Assembly (NCBI RefSeq): GCF_000600005.1
Contig: NZ_CP007446.1
Span: 62,001 to 126,000, forward strand
Direction of reading: 5' to 3'
DNA length: 64,000 bases
Source of the DNA: Snodgrassella alvi wkB2
GTDB lineage: Bacteria > Pseudomonadota > Gammaproteobacteria > Burkholderiales > Neisseriaceae
Each line of letters starts with the position of its first letter. Position 1 is the first letter of the stretch. Below, in pieces: positions 48,901-56,039 of the stretch. The position numbers were made by a program, and so were the translations under genes. Under the pieces are notes generated by a model, which was given only the letters and a program-made list of their open reading frames with translations, was not told the DNA's origin and searched no databases.

Positions 48901-49623
48901 CGCTGATCCTGTACCATTGTTGTATGCGTAAATGCCATGTGCTTTACCAATAACAGCTCCGGTAGTAATAAATAAATCTTTTGCTGCAGTATTATTCATA
49001 GCATAAATGGCATCATCATTATCAGATATAATGGTGCCATTAGCTGTTATTTGTGTGGAACCGCTGCCTCCGTTATAAATGCTAATACCTTTGCGCTGTT
49101 TGCTATGAATAGAGGCTGTTGAAAGTTTAGCATCGGTACCGGCATTATTAATATAAATACCACTGACAGAGTCAGATAACATATCTTGGGTGGCATTAAT
49201 GATAATCGAACCTGTCTGGCTATTATTTGTTGCATCAATATTAGTGATGTTTTTATTGTTTGCGTTTACGGTTAAATTTCCTGCGCCATTTTGATTAACG
49301 ATGGTAAGTGTCTGATTTAATTCATCGGTAGATGTATTGATAGTCTGACTGGAAGGATCCCGGTTTTCAATACGGTTATTGCTGATAGTGGTATCCGCAT
49401 ATGTACTGATACCAGGTGTATTTGACCTGAATGTTGTACAAAATTTGCTGTTTTGAAACGAAAGCGGACATTGTGCATAAGTCAGACCAGAGGTTGCTAT
49501 GCTGATACCTATAATGCTTACCAGCCTGGGCTGTGCTGCTTTACCCACTTTACGAGCTAGTTCTGAGGTAACAACATATGCCTGTACTTGTGCATTCCAG
49601 ATAAGTTTGTAGATTTTATTCAT
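45985..49623 (-). CDS. Large autotransporter (type Va) with extended signal peptide and GGNNS-repeat linker
   Basis: A 1212-residue surface protein. The N-terminus is an extended signal peptide ('MNKIYKLIWNAQVQAYVVTS' followed by a basic stretch and a hydrophobic core ending 'TYA', about 50 residues), typical of large autotransporters. The passenger (about 60-800) is built from imperfect repeats of roughly 30-40 residues containing 'NGIYAxNxGTG' and 'TxNGxIxA', predicting a long beta-helix. A linker at about 805-885 holds eleven NNSGG units. The barrel (about 938-1212) begins 'SWGRVIASRSDIQ' and ends 'VGLKINW'. No protease motif is seen; adhesion is the likely role. The linker DNA is a 15-bp tandem repeat that can change length in frame. 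Confidence 0.92.
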   Translation of the reverse strand: MNKIYKLIWNAQVQAYVVTSELARKVGKAAQPRLVSIIGISIATSGLTYAQCPLSFQNSKFCTTFRSNTPGISTYADTTISNNRIENRDPSSQTINTSTDELNQTLTIVNQNGAGNLTVNANNKNITNIDATNNSQTGSIIINATQDMLSDSVSGIYINNAGTDAKLSTASIHSKQRKGISIYNGGSGSTQITANGTIISDNDDAIYAMNNTAAKDLFITTGAVIGKAHGIYAYNNGTGSATLIVNQVIESGTTDAIWVNNANVSAKNIAITTKDTVKGNTNGIYAYNSGKGSTTITTNGDIYANNGNGIYTENHGEKLTVTSKSVQGTNTGIFAINSGTDSTEITSEGNISATSGNGIFVNNGNNTKDLTINTHAISGADNGIYATNNGTGATTIHNKTSVTATRNTGISVVNANQATGLNIESAVINAGTNGIYAMNHAYGATEITSNGSITATNGYGIWAENGEQATDVKITQLDGRISGGISAIEIHNSGSGSTTLTLANQISGGTEAGIVVLDKPNSTTTITLNTGTSVSATSGRAIRDGDGNANVTLNSGSNVIGSIDLGNGSDTLSINRGAIISNITVVDGGDDTSSNDGMTDILNINQSLTGSTTGNNNGIAGNIAIRNWEKINLAQNSMLTLSGDLNTNQLNIGNGTTINLIGSLRQAQINGDVFNSGNINLNSNFTGDNLTINGNYQGNGGKLTLDLKLNSALKDNDSIADNTADKLTVQGNVTGKTTIRFASIDGLGGDTGNTNGIELVHINGNSTGDAFALEGDHLDRGAYEYHLFKGDLQQNGNNWYLRSQKQTNPGDDNSGGDNSGGNNSGGNNSGGNNSGGNNSGGNNSGGNNSGGNNSGGNNSGGNNSGGNNSGGNNSGGNNSGNGNSGDSGTTTKPSKLRPLYRKEVPLFAAVASQLRQADSLMLANMHQRIGSTPLPDERMSWGRVIASRSDIQQNGPANARTTGNYAGLQLGSDIWSNNGWRAGGYVGYLHGNLDVDGFTSGIDTRAGKNTTKSYFIGAYGNYTRENGAYADFVIQGARHHVDIKPDNNPSGKQKGHGVTASVEIGQPFTLGSSNWKLEPQAQIIHQWLDLNDSDISGRTTVSHGHNNAWLFRLGGRLEGSYQLNKGSLRPYARVNFFYSPDGADHTSYITNVATTRLNAGASHASTELAIGGTYDITNKVKAYGEIGHTWSNGGDAHTKAPVNGSVGLKINW
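46996..47160. repeat. 15-bp tandem repeat, 11 copies, in autotransporter linker
   Basis: Eleven consecutive 15-bp units ACCACCAGAGTTGTT (the last differs by one base), flanked by variant units on both sides. On the minus strand each encodes NNSGG. Because the unit is a multiple of three, slippage lengthens or shortens the linker without shifting frame. Reading frames in other phases across it are artefacts of the repeat. Confidence 0.97.
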
Positions 49624-50444
49624 ATTAATAAAATAGTCAGGTTAAAAAATAATGATGCTTTAGTTACAGCAATTAGTTACACAATCATTTAATCGGACAT
49701 TAAGAAATAAGACATATCCAGTATTAATTCGACAATAAAAAATCAATTAAGTCAAAAATTTAACTATTTGATAATTAATAAAAAAATGTTATTATTTGTT
49801 AGTTATATAAATAATAATAATGATTAAATAAAATAAAAAAATTAGGATTTCTATGAGATATGGCAGATAACTGAAGCCTTAGCCTGATATTTTATGTTTA
49901 TGGTATATTTATTTATATTAATATATTTGTTGAAATGTATGTTTTAGTAAGCAGATTTGGGAGTAAACAGTTATATTTTATGAAGATGGAATTAGATTAA
50001 AATAATAATCAGGTAATTTAAATCTTTGATTTGTTGTAAATTGGTTTCAAAAGTATCTGCAGTATTTTTAATAACGTTATCGTTATACCCGTAGAACAAC
50101 GTAACCGGTTACATATTATTTAGTAAATGCAGACGGCTGAAGATTTATAGTAAACTGATTGAGAAAATCATACTATTAATCACGATAAATCAAAATTTAT
50201 TAATTACTGATGTTCATAATAAGAAATTAAATGGTGGAGTTTGCTCAATACAATTAATATGGGATGGCTGTGTATATTGCTTCTTAATGTATTGTAAGCT
50301 TATATTGTATTGCTAGCCTTGCAATAGTCAGTCCGGCACTCAATGTAGGCAACAGAATGTTGTGGCACAGGTTTTGGCTGAGTTGCTGGCTTTATATTTT
50401 CTTAATCTGTCACAATAGATAATTAATCTGGTCAGGAAATATAT
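49624..50444. other. Long AT-rich divergent region between autotransporter and phoB
   Basis: About 820 bp without convincing coding potential. It is very AT-rich near the autotransporter (49,624-49,980). Just before phoB, CTGTCA occurs at 50407-50412 and CTGGTCA at 50428-50434; these recall half of a Pho box but the 11-bp repeat spacing is not met, so no site is claimed. Confidence 0.4.
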
Positions 50445-51131
50445 ATGGCAGAAGTTATGGTATTGGTTGTAGAAGATGAAGCTGCAATTTCTACCCTGAT
50501 TCAATTTACTCTCGAGCAGGCCGGCTTTGTTGTTCAATGTGTACCTAGTGTAGAAGCAGCACAGCCGTTATTGCAATCCAGGCTGGCTGACATGCTGCTA
50601 GTGGACTGGATGTTACCCGGACTTTCCGGTCTTGATTTTATTCGGCAGCTGCGGAATGATATTCGCAGCCGTGATTTACCCATTATTCTATTAACAGCAC
50701 GAGGTGAAGAAACAGATAAAGAGCAGGGGCTGAATCTAGGTGCAGATGACTACATTACTAAACCTTTCTCACCACGAGAACTGATTGCGCGAATTAATGC
50801 ACTTTTGCGCCGGCGTGCACCGCAAAAAACCAGTGTACCACTGCGTATTTATGGTCTGGAACTCGATCCGCAGGAGCAGCGTGTACAAGTAAACGGACAA
50901 ACCATTCCCTTCGGCCCCAGTGAATTTAAGTTATTACATTTCTTTATGACACATCCGGATCGTATATACACCCGCAGCCAGCTTCTTGATCTTGTCTGGG
51001 GTGATCATGTGTTTGTTGAGGAGCGTACGGTAGATGTTCATATTCGCCGGTTAAGACGAGGACTTGAAACAGTGGGGCATGACCACCTTATACAAACAGT
51101 GCGTGGCAGCGGTTATCGCTTTTCACCATAG
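50445..51131 (+). CDS. phoB: Phosphate regulon response regulator PhoB
   Basis: OmpR-family response regulator, 228 residues. The receiver domain has the acidic pocket ('VVEDE'), phospho-acceptor Asp about residue 54 in 'LLVDWMLPG', Thr in 'LTARGEE' and Lys in 'YITKPFSPREL'. The C-terminal winged helix has 'FGPSEFKLLHFFMTHPDRIY' and 'VFVEERTVDVHIRRLRRGLE', nearly the E. coli PhoB wording. It activates phosphate-starvation genes. phoR follows 38 bp downstream. Confidence 0.95.
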   Translation: MAEVMVLVVEDEAAISTLIQFTLEQAGFVVQCVPSVEAAQPLLQSRLADMLLVDWMLPGLSGLDFIRQLRNDIRSRDLPIILLTARGEETDKEQGLNLGADDYITKPFSPRELIARINALLRRRAPQKTSVPLRIYGLELDPQEQRVQVNGQTIPFGPSEFKLLHFFMTHPDRIYTRSQLLDLVWGDHVFVEERTVDVHIRRLRRGLETVGHDHLIQTVRGSGYRFSP

Positions 51132-51169
51132 CCGGAAATACTTCTTAAATTTATCTTCTGTGAAATGAT

Positions 51170-52531
51170 ATGCTTCTGTCTGAACTGCGTCATCATTTAT
51201 ATTTAATACTGGCAACCCTGATAGTGGTTGTCGTAGCGTCATTGCTGGCTGGCGGCCTGCAATTCATGCTGATCAGCTTGTGCTGCCTGTTTTTTTTGTG
51301 GTTGGCGGGTTACTGGTATCATTTATTTAAACTGGTTCGGTGGCTGGAAAGACCGAAATTACGTAATGTGCCACAGGGGATCGGGATCTGGAACAATATT
51401 TTCAATACTTTGATGCTACAGGCACGTAGCCGTAAAAAGCGCAAACAGAAACTGGGTGTCGCCTTGTTACGCTTTAACCGCATTGCTGAAACCATACCAG
51501 AGGGCGTATTAATCCTCGGGCAGGATGGACATATTCAGTGGCTGAACCATCTGGCTGCAATACATCTGAATCTGGTTGCTGAACAAGACAATAACAGTAT
51601 GCTAGCTGATCTGATTGAAAATAGTGATTTCCGGCGATTTTTGGATGAGCCAGTAACAGAGTCGTTGAATATAAAGCTTACACTTGAAAATATAAATAGC
51701 GGATTACCACGTGTATTAAATATTATCCGTACTCCGTTTGATGAACAGGCAACACTGATTATTACTCAGGATATTACTGCTGCCGAACAATTGAATGCTA
51801 CCAGAACAGCATTTGTGGCCAATGTTTCACATGAACTGCGTACTCCTTTAACTGTAATCAATGGTTTTCTGGAAACTTTAACTGATATGCCGGATTTGCC
51901 GCAGGAACAGCGTCAGTCATTTATTGCACTGATGAGTAAAGAAGGAACCCGCATGAATCATCTTCTGGCAGATTTATTAACCTTATCACGACTGGAAAAT
52001 CAGGTTACTGCATCTTTATGTAAACAGTCGTTGTGCCTGAGTATTCTGGTTGAGCAGGTGGTATATGAAGCTGAAATTTTGTCTGAAAATAAACATCGTT
52101 TTATCTGTGAAATAGCTGCAGATATCTGGGTAGAGGGAATTCAGCAGGATTTATATAATGCATTCAGTAATCTTCTGTTTAATGCTGTACGCTATACTCC
52201 GCAATATGGAACTATTACTATCCGGCTCTATATGGAACAGAATGTGCCGGATTGTAGTCAGCAAATTGTATTTCAAGTGAGCGATACGGGTCATGGTATC
52301 GCTGCGGAGCATATTCCTCATCTTACCGAACGCTTTTATCGTGTAGATTCAGGCCGCTCACGCGAGAGCGGTGGTACAGGTCTTGGGCTGGCCATTGCTA
52401 AACACGCTCTGGCAGAACATGGCGGTAAATTACAGATTGAAAGTATTACCGGGAAAGGCAGCACTTTTAGTGCCATATTACCGCAAATGAATAATAGCAA
52501 AGTACTTGACAGCAGCCGCACTCCTGCCTAA
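51170..52531 (+). CDS. phoR: Phosphate regulon sensor histidine kinase PhoR
   Basis: Inner-membrane kinase, 453 residues: two N-terminal membrane helices (about 10-60), a basic region, a PAS domain (about 105-200), the H-box 'FVANVSHELRTPLTVINGFL' with His at about residue 221, and an ATPase domain with N-box 'NLLFNAVRYTPQYG', 'VSDTGHGIAAEHIPHLTERF' and 'GGTGLGLAIAKHAL'. It phosphorylates PhoB in low phosphate. The stop is 13 bp before tRNA-Lys, so its 3' end marks the last core gene before the mobile region. Confidence 0.94.
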   Translation: MLLSELRHHLYLILATLIVVVVASLLAGGLQFMLISLCCLFFLWLAGYWYHLFKLVRWLERPKLRNVPQGIGIWNNIFNTLMLQARSRKKRKQKLGVALLRFNRIAETIPEGVLILGQDGHIQWLNHLAAIHLNLVAEQDNNSMLADLIENSDFRRFLDEPVTESLNIKLTLENINSGLPRVLNIIRTPFDEQATLIITQDITAAEQLNATRTAFVANVSHELRTPLTVINGFLETLTDMPDLPQEQRQSFIALMSKEGTRMNHLLADLLTLSRLENQVTASLCKQSLCLSILVEQVVYEAEILSENKHRFICEIAADIWVEGIQQDLYNAFSNLLFNAVRYTPQYGTITIRLYMEQNVPDCSQQIVFQVSDTGHGIAAEHIPHLTERFYRVDSGRSRESGGTGLGLAIAKHALAEHGGKLQIESITGKGSTFSAILPQMNNSKVLDSSRTPA

Positions 52532-52544
52532 AATGCGCGCTCTT

Positions 52545-52620
52545 GGGTCGTTAGCTCAGTCGGTAGAGCAGCGGACTTTTAATCCGTTGGTCGAGCGTTC
52601 GAATCGCTCACGACCCACCA
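52545..52620 (+). tRNA. lysT: tRNA-Lys (anticodon TTT), integration target
   Basis: A 76-nt cloverleaf: acceptor GGGTCGT pairs with ACGACCC, discriminator A, CCA encoded at 52618-52620. The anticodon TTT is at 52578-52580 in loop CTTTTAA. The integrase gene on the opposite strand ends inside this tRNA at 52579, and accessory DNA begins immediately after it, so its 3' half is the attachment site. The tRNA itself is intact. Confidence 0.97.
52579..52620. other. Probable left attachment site (attL) in tRNA-Lys 3' half
   Basis: The tRNA 3' half from anticodon loop to CCA is the usual crossover region for tyrosine integrases. It doubles as the last 14 codons and stop of the integrase on the other strand. 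I find no second copy of this sequence before 64,000, so the right attachment site is outside the window or lost. Confidence 0.6.
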
Positions 52621-53706
52621 TTTTTCCTCCATATTTTTCAATATTTTACGCATTTTATCTAGGGTTACTACTTCTTCATCTAAACAAGCACCTGTGACAA
52701 AACTGTGACATTCATTTTCCATGATATTGTCAATCTTTGATGCATGCTGAATTAAATGCTCTGGTGCCAAATGAGCATATCTTTGCACCATCTCTAAAGA
52801 TTTCCAGCCCCCCATTTCTTTTAGTGCATACAATGAAACTCCATCTTGGACTAGCCAACTAGCCCATGTATGTCTTAAATCATGCCAGTTAAAGTCTTCA
52901 TCAATGCCTGCATTAGCCACACCAATTCGCCATAGTTTGTAATTAAGAGATTTAACAGGTTTATGACGTGAATTTAAAAAAACGTATTCATCGTGTTTAC
53001 CTAATTGTTTAACTAGAATTTTTATGGCAGTATCATTTAATGGTATCACTAACGGTTTATCTGATTTCATATCTTCAGGATAGTATTCGCATGTTCGTTT
53101 TAAAAAATCGATTTGCGACCATCTCAAATTAAAAATATTTCTCTGCCTTAAACCAGTAGCTAAATCATATTCAGCCATATCAGCCATATACGGAACCAAA
53201 TTATTTAACAGTCGTTTGGCTTCCGCTGGCCTTAGCCATTTCATTCGGTGTTTAGGCTCCTTAAATAGTTTGAGTTTTGGTGCCTGCTCCAGCATATCCC
53301 AATCTTGAACACACGCATTTAAGATTGATCGAATCAAGGCTATATATCTATTTTTAGTACCATTGGTAATATCCTTTTGATTAATTATTGACATAATCAT
53401 TTGTTTATCAATCAGATGTATATAAATTCCTCTCAACTCTTGCAGCTGTCGAAGTCGGCATATATCATCCTTTATACTTTTTTTAATCCCTTTTTTTTCC
53501 TTAATCCATCTTAGGGCTGCCTCATCCCATAGGTATTTTGGTTTTTCATCTAAATTTATTTGTCTCCATGTTTCATACTTCAATTTATCGTGTAACTCTT
53601 CTGCTAATTTTCTGTCTTTAGTCCTAGTACTTCCGCGAATTCGTTTACCGCTCTGTAATGTAATGCTGTAATACCAAACTCCGTTTTCTCGTTGATATAA
53701 TGACAT
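52579..53706 (-). CDS. int: Tyrosine recombinase (integrase)
   Basis: Site-specific recombinase, 375 residues, that integrates and excises the element. It has an N-terminal arm-binding segment ('GVWYYSITLQSGKRIRGSTR'), a core-binding SAM-like domain (about 60-150) and the catalytic domain with Arg about 187 ('TGLRQRNIFNL'), 'HDLRHTWASWL' (His275, Arg278, His279), Trp301 and nucleophile Tyr310 ('VQRYAHL'). All catalytic residues are present. The C-terminal residues 'SDSNARPTD' are read from the antisense strand of tRNA-Lys. A GAGAGAG ribosome-binding site precedes the ATG. It overlaps the Xis-like gene by about 100 bp. Confidence 0.95.
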   Translation of the reverse strand: MSLYQRENGVWYYSITLQSGKRIRGSTRTKDRKLAEELHDKLKYETWRQINLDEKPKYLWDEAALRWIKEKKGIKKSIKDDICRLRQLQELRGIYIHLIDKQMIMSIINQKDITNGTKNRYIALIRSILNACVQDWDMLEQAPKLKLFKEPKHRMKWLRPAEAKRLLNNLVPYMADMAEYDLATGLRQRNIFNLRWSQIDFLKRTCEYYPEDMKSDKPLVIPLNDTAIKILVKQLGKHDEYVFLNSRHKPVKSLNYKLWRIGVANAGIDEDFNWHDLRHTWASWLVQDGVSLYALKEMGGWKSLEMVQRYAHLAPEHLIQHASKIDNIMENECHSFVTGACLDEEVVTLDKMRKILKNMEEKWWVVSDSNARPTD

Positions 53707-53957
53707 TTTTTTTCACTCTCTCGTTGGAGTGACGCTTGCAATTGCATATTTTCAATTTGATGCATGAAATCGTCAAGGTCACTTTCTTTTATTACATAGG
53801 CACGGCCAAATTTAACTGCACGTAAATAACCGTCTTTGATATATTTTCGAATAGTCAGTGGGTAACATTGACATATTTTTGCAACTTCATCAGCTGTGTA
53901 AGTTTTTAAGCCTGTAGGTTCCACAATATTTTTCTTAATAGATGATTTCAAAAACAC
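53604..53957 (-). CDS. Helix-turn-helix protein, Xis/AlpA-like
   Basis: 117 residues from a GTG start (53957). Residues about 18-70 form an HTH of the excisionase/MerR-like kind: 'YTADEVAKICQCYPLTIRKY' then 'IKDGYLRAVKFGRAYVIKES' and 'DLDDFM'. Such proteins bind next to the integrase arm sites and set excision direction, or activate integrase. The C-terminal 40 residues are read from the same DNA as the integrase 5' end, an unusually long overlap of 103 bp that ties their translation together. The true start could also be the TTG two codons downstream. Confidence 0.75.
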   Translation of the reverse strand: MFLKSSIKKNIVEPTGLKTYTADEVAKICQCYPLTIRKYIKDGYLRAVKFGRAYVIKESDLDDFMHQIENMQLQASLQRESEKKCHYINEKTEFGITALHYRAVNEFAEVLGLKTEN

Positions 53958-54164
53958 GGTAATTAGACGTATCCATGAACCGTTTTAGTCGTTGTATACC
54001 TGTCTCTAGAATCAGATAATTATTTTTATCAACATAAAGAAACAGGCAATATTTTTTGCCTGCTTCGGTTGGACTAGGTAACAATCTAAAATGCGAAAAT
54101 TCTTCCGGCGTATAAAAAACAGATATTTTTCTGTCTCAATAGTTTTAATATCATTAATCAGCAT
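53935..54164 (-). pseudogene. Small frameshifted gene upstream of the Xis-like gene
   Basis: Starting at ATG 54164, 'MLINDIKTIETEKYLFF' is followed, after one shift in a run of six Ts, by 'YTPEEFSHFRLLPSPTEAGK' and an open frame to a TAA at 53935 that overlaps the Xis-like start. One additional T would restore a single roughly 77-codon gene. I do not recognise the product. The fit of the two halves and the coupling to the next gene argue it was real. Confidence 0.5.
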
Positions 54165-54230
54165 AATAAATAATCCAAGTTGTATTTATTAACGTCAGAC
54201 ATACCATTGATTCTATGAATTAAAAATTAA

Positions 54231-54263
54231 AACGACCTAGCTATCTATAACAGCTAAGTCGTT
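54231..54263 (-). terminator. Terminator after the 78-residue ORF
   Basis: A 12-bp stem (AACGACCTAGCT / AGCTAAGTCGTT, one mismatch) with a 9-nt loop, followed on the minus strand by TTTTAATTTTT, 12 bp after the stop. Confidence 0.7.
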
Positions 54264-54274
54264 AAATTTTGAAT

Positions 54275-54511
54275 CTATTGATTAGTTAAACAATAGAAAA
54301 ATAGAAAAATAGAAAAAATACTACCAACAGCACAACAAAGAGCAAAAAAAATCGAGAGATAGAGAATAATAGTAATTTCTTTGTTGTTTGTAGAAATGTT
54401 ACTGAAATTCCATTTTAGTCGCGCATACACGCAATTCTCAAGCTGGTTAACCTTTTCCTCGTTTTTTTCTAATATTTCTATAAGTAAAGCCCGCTGGTTC
54501 TCTTTAAACAT
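54275..54511 (-). CDS. Hypothetical small membrane protein
   Basis: Not a family I recognise. 78 residues: a charged helical N-terminus with coiled-coil-like 'EILEKNEEKVNQLENCVYAR', then one long hydrophobic segment (about residues 46-74) ending in the C-terminus. Its start codon, strong terminator and place between regulators of the element support expression. A C-tail-anchored membrane protein; phage and element entry-exclusion or toxin proteins can look like this, but no function can be assigned. Confidence 0.55.
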   Translation of the reverse strand: MFKENQRALLIEILEKNEEKVNQLENCVYARLKWNFSNISTNNKEITIILYLSIFFALCCAVGSIFSIFLFFYCLTNQ

Positions 54512-54892
54512 CAGAAAAAAATAAATATTAAAAGCAATGACTAACTAATTAGTCAGGCCTTTTTTATCTTAAATTTCTATTATTCAAAATAAATATTATA
54601 TTTACATAAAAAATGAAGTTCAAACCTTCATTCACGCATTCAATATTTTAAAAACATAAAAAAAAGCGTTTTTATTTTATTTATATTTTAAAAGCATATA
54701 AAATTTTAAAAAAATTCGTTTAAAAAATCATATAAAAAACATATTTTTGTATATTATGAGCAAATAACATTGTACATAAAGTGCAATTTAGATTGCACAT
54801 GAAGTACACGCTATATACATATAACAACTACATAGACCACTTCAAATATTTAAACGCAGAGCTAGAATCTTTTTTATTTATTTTAAATAAAG
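54512..54892. other. AT-rich regulatory interval in the element
   Basis: About 380 bp with no gene; 54,601-54,770 is almost entirely A/T runs. It contains the dyad at 54,771-54,808 listed separately and a TGACTAA/TTAGTCA hairpin at 54,539-54,556 followed by a T-run on the plus strand. Confidence 0.5.
54771..54808. promoter_or_regulatory. Interrupted 38-bp dyad, candidate operator
   Basis: TGTAC...GTGCAAT-TTAG-ATTGCAC...GTACA: inner 7-bp arms are perfect, outer 5-bp arms are perfect, and five mostly unpaired bases separate them on each side. It lies upstream of the 78-residue ORF and downstream of the S24 peptidase remnant. A dimeric or tetrameric repressor of the element is a natural candidate; no T-run follows, so it is not a terminator. 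Confidence 0.5.
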
Positions 54893-55258
54893 CTATCTAA
54901 TTGCTTTTATGACAAAGGTTACAACTCCTACAACTCCTACAATTTCCATATTATCTTGTGGACAAAAAATGTAGTTATTAAATTTGCCAATAGTGCTATC
55001 GAAATTGAAATAGGCTATTTCATTTACTAATTCATACCGTCTAATAGTAAATGCAGTACCGATATTCGCCATCACGATGTCTGAATTCCTGGCCTCTAAT
55101 GATCTATCTATGATGAGAATATCACCTGTACTAATACCGGCATTTTTCATTGAATCGTTGCCACATCTGACCGCTATGGTTGCAGGCTGATTTTTAATTA
55201 AATAAGACGGAATATCAATCGATTAGCGTTGTTGATCTGTTTCGTATAAATCAATCAT
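54893..55258 (-). pseudogene. umuD: UmuD/LexA-like S24 peptidase, broken
   Basis: From ATG 55258 the frame reads 'MIDLYETDQQR', an in-frame TAA (55223-55225), then 'SIDIPSYLIKNQPATIAVRC' and 'GNDSMKNAGISTGDILIIDR', continuing to 'VGVVTFVIKAIR'. This is the UmuD pattern of a self-cleaving peptidase in SOS or repressor proteins. The nucleophile Ser is present, but the expected catalytic Lys ('FTVKK') is Arg here ('FTIRR'), and the segment holding the cleavage site is missing. A 9-bp duplication gives 'GVVGVV'. No umuC follows. Stop, deletion and lost Lys together indicate a dead gene. Confidence 0.75.
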
Positions 55259-55268
55259 TTTTAATTAC

Positions 55269-55615
55269 TTAAAATAAATCGTTTACATCATCTTTGCTTG
55301 CCCAGGAATGTAGCCGTGTTTTATTCGTTTCTTGTGTGTCTTCAGTTTGCGATATATCCGGGGACTTGGTATGACCTTTAATCGTGTTTACTTTTTAGGT
55401 TTAGCTTGTTCTAGATCGCTTTGTATAGTTTTTAAGTATTTACATACATTCGCTGGGCTTGTTCGTACACCGTTTAATTCAAGAAATCGAACTATGTCTA
55501 TATTAGATACTTTTTCTTGTTTCAATTTAATAATATCTTTTTTGAATTGCTCAAGCTTAGAAACTCTTTTCTTAACAGTTTTCAAAAATTCTTCAGCTGT
55601 AATGCCCAGGATCAA
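55269..55615 (-). pseudogene. Small HTH-like protein gene with internal frameshift
   Basis: The first 75 codons encode 'MILGITAEEFLKTVKKRVSK' and on through 'VSNIDIVRFLELNGVRTSPA', a pattern like helix-turn-helix proteins with 'FLxxxGVxxSxxxVxxYL'. At 'AAA AAG TAA' the frame stops, but in the -1 frame it continues 'VNTIKGHTKSPDISQ' to 'WASKDDVNDLF' (TAA at 55269). The second, degraded copy near 63,137 also has 'VNTITGRTEISNTSP', so the extension was coding. Either a base was lost from the A-run, or -1 frameshifting on A-AAG produces the full 113-residue protein. Function unknown; its position beside direct repeats and oriT suggests a DNA-binding role in the element. Confidence 0.6.
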
Positions 55616-55656
55616 ATCTCCATAAAATTTACTAAAATAAACTAATATTAAATATA

Positions 55657-55763
55657 GCGAATACTATAATAAACTAAAATTGAATAAAAATATATTTAAA
55701 TTGAATCAAATAATACTAAGATTGAATGAAATAATACTGAAATAAACTAAAATACACCAAGAT
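55657..55763. repeat. Degenerate 21-bp direct repeats (iteron-like)
   Basis: Tandem 21-bp units begin at 55680, 55701 and 55722, each starting TTGAAT; the second and third agree at 18 of 21 positions and the first is weaker. Related sequence flanks them on both sides (from 55657 and to 55763). Spacing of two helical turns and position just upstream of the small HTH-like gene suggest protein-binding sites (replication iterons, partition site or operators). Confidence 0.6.
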
Positions 55764-55877
55764 ACACCGAAATAAACCACAATAAATTAGAATAATCTTA
55801 TTATTCATTCGAATCCGCGCGAAAAATTCCCCTCAAAAAAAGAACGCCCATTAATAATAACGACTTTTAAACTATAT

Positions 55878-55915
55878 GCAGGATAGGCAACAACCGGTAA
55901 AGCGGGGTCGTTGCC
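55878..55915 (-). other. oriT: Candidate origin of transfer (oriT), RP4/MOB-P type
   Basis: On the minus strand the inverted repeat GGCAACGACC...GGTTGTTGCC (one wobble, 10-nt loop) is followed immediately by TATCCTGC. This is the arrangement of RP4-family oriT: an inverted repeat whose right arm abuts the nic consensus YATCCTG/Y. A MOB-P-like relaxase and MobC lie on the same strand about 6 kb away. The nick would fall after the G of ATCCTG. Confidence 0.72.
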
Positions 55916-55918
55916 AAA

Positions 55919-55934
55919 TTCAGCTTACGCTGAA
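55919..55934 (+). other. Short hairpin beside oriT
   Basis: TTCAGC-TTAC-GCTGAA, a perfect 6-bp stem directly right of the oriT inverted repeat. It might belong to the transfer origin or be a small terminator; no T-run follows closely. Confidence 0.35.
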
Positions 55935-56039
55935 ACGCCTACGGCTAAACAAAAAAGTCAGCTTGATTACTGGCTTTTTATTATTAGGAAATACTTGTTT
56001 GAACGTGGAACTAAACTAACTAAAATCGCAGTAGTATGA

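Noticed and set aside
50407-50434. Pho box before phoB
   Set aside because: CTGTCA and CTGGTCA occur but the spacing does not fit the 11-bp direct-repeat pattern of Pho boxes.
55332-55625. 97-codon plus-strand ORF
   Set aside because: It is antisense to the small HTH-like gene, which has a second copy confirming the minus-strand frame.
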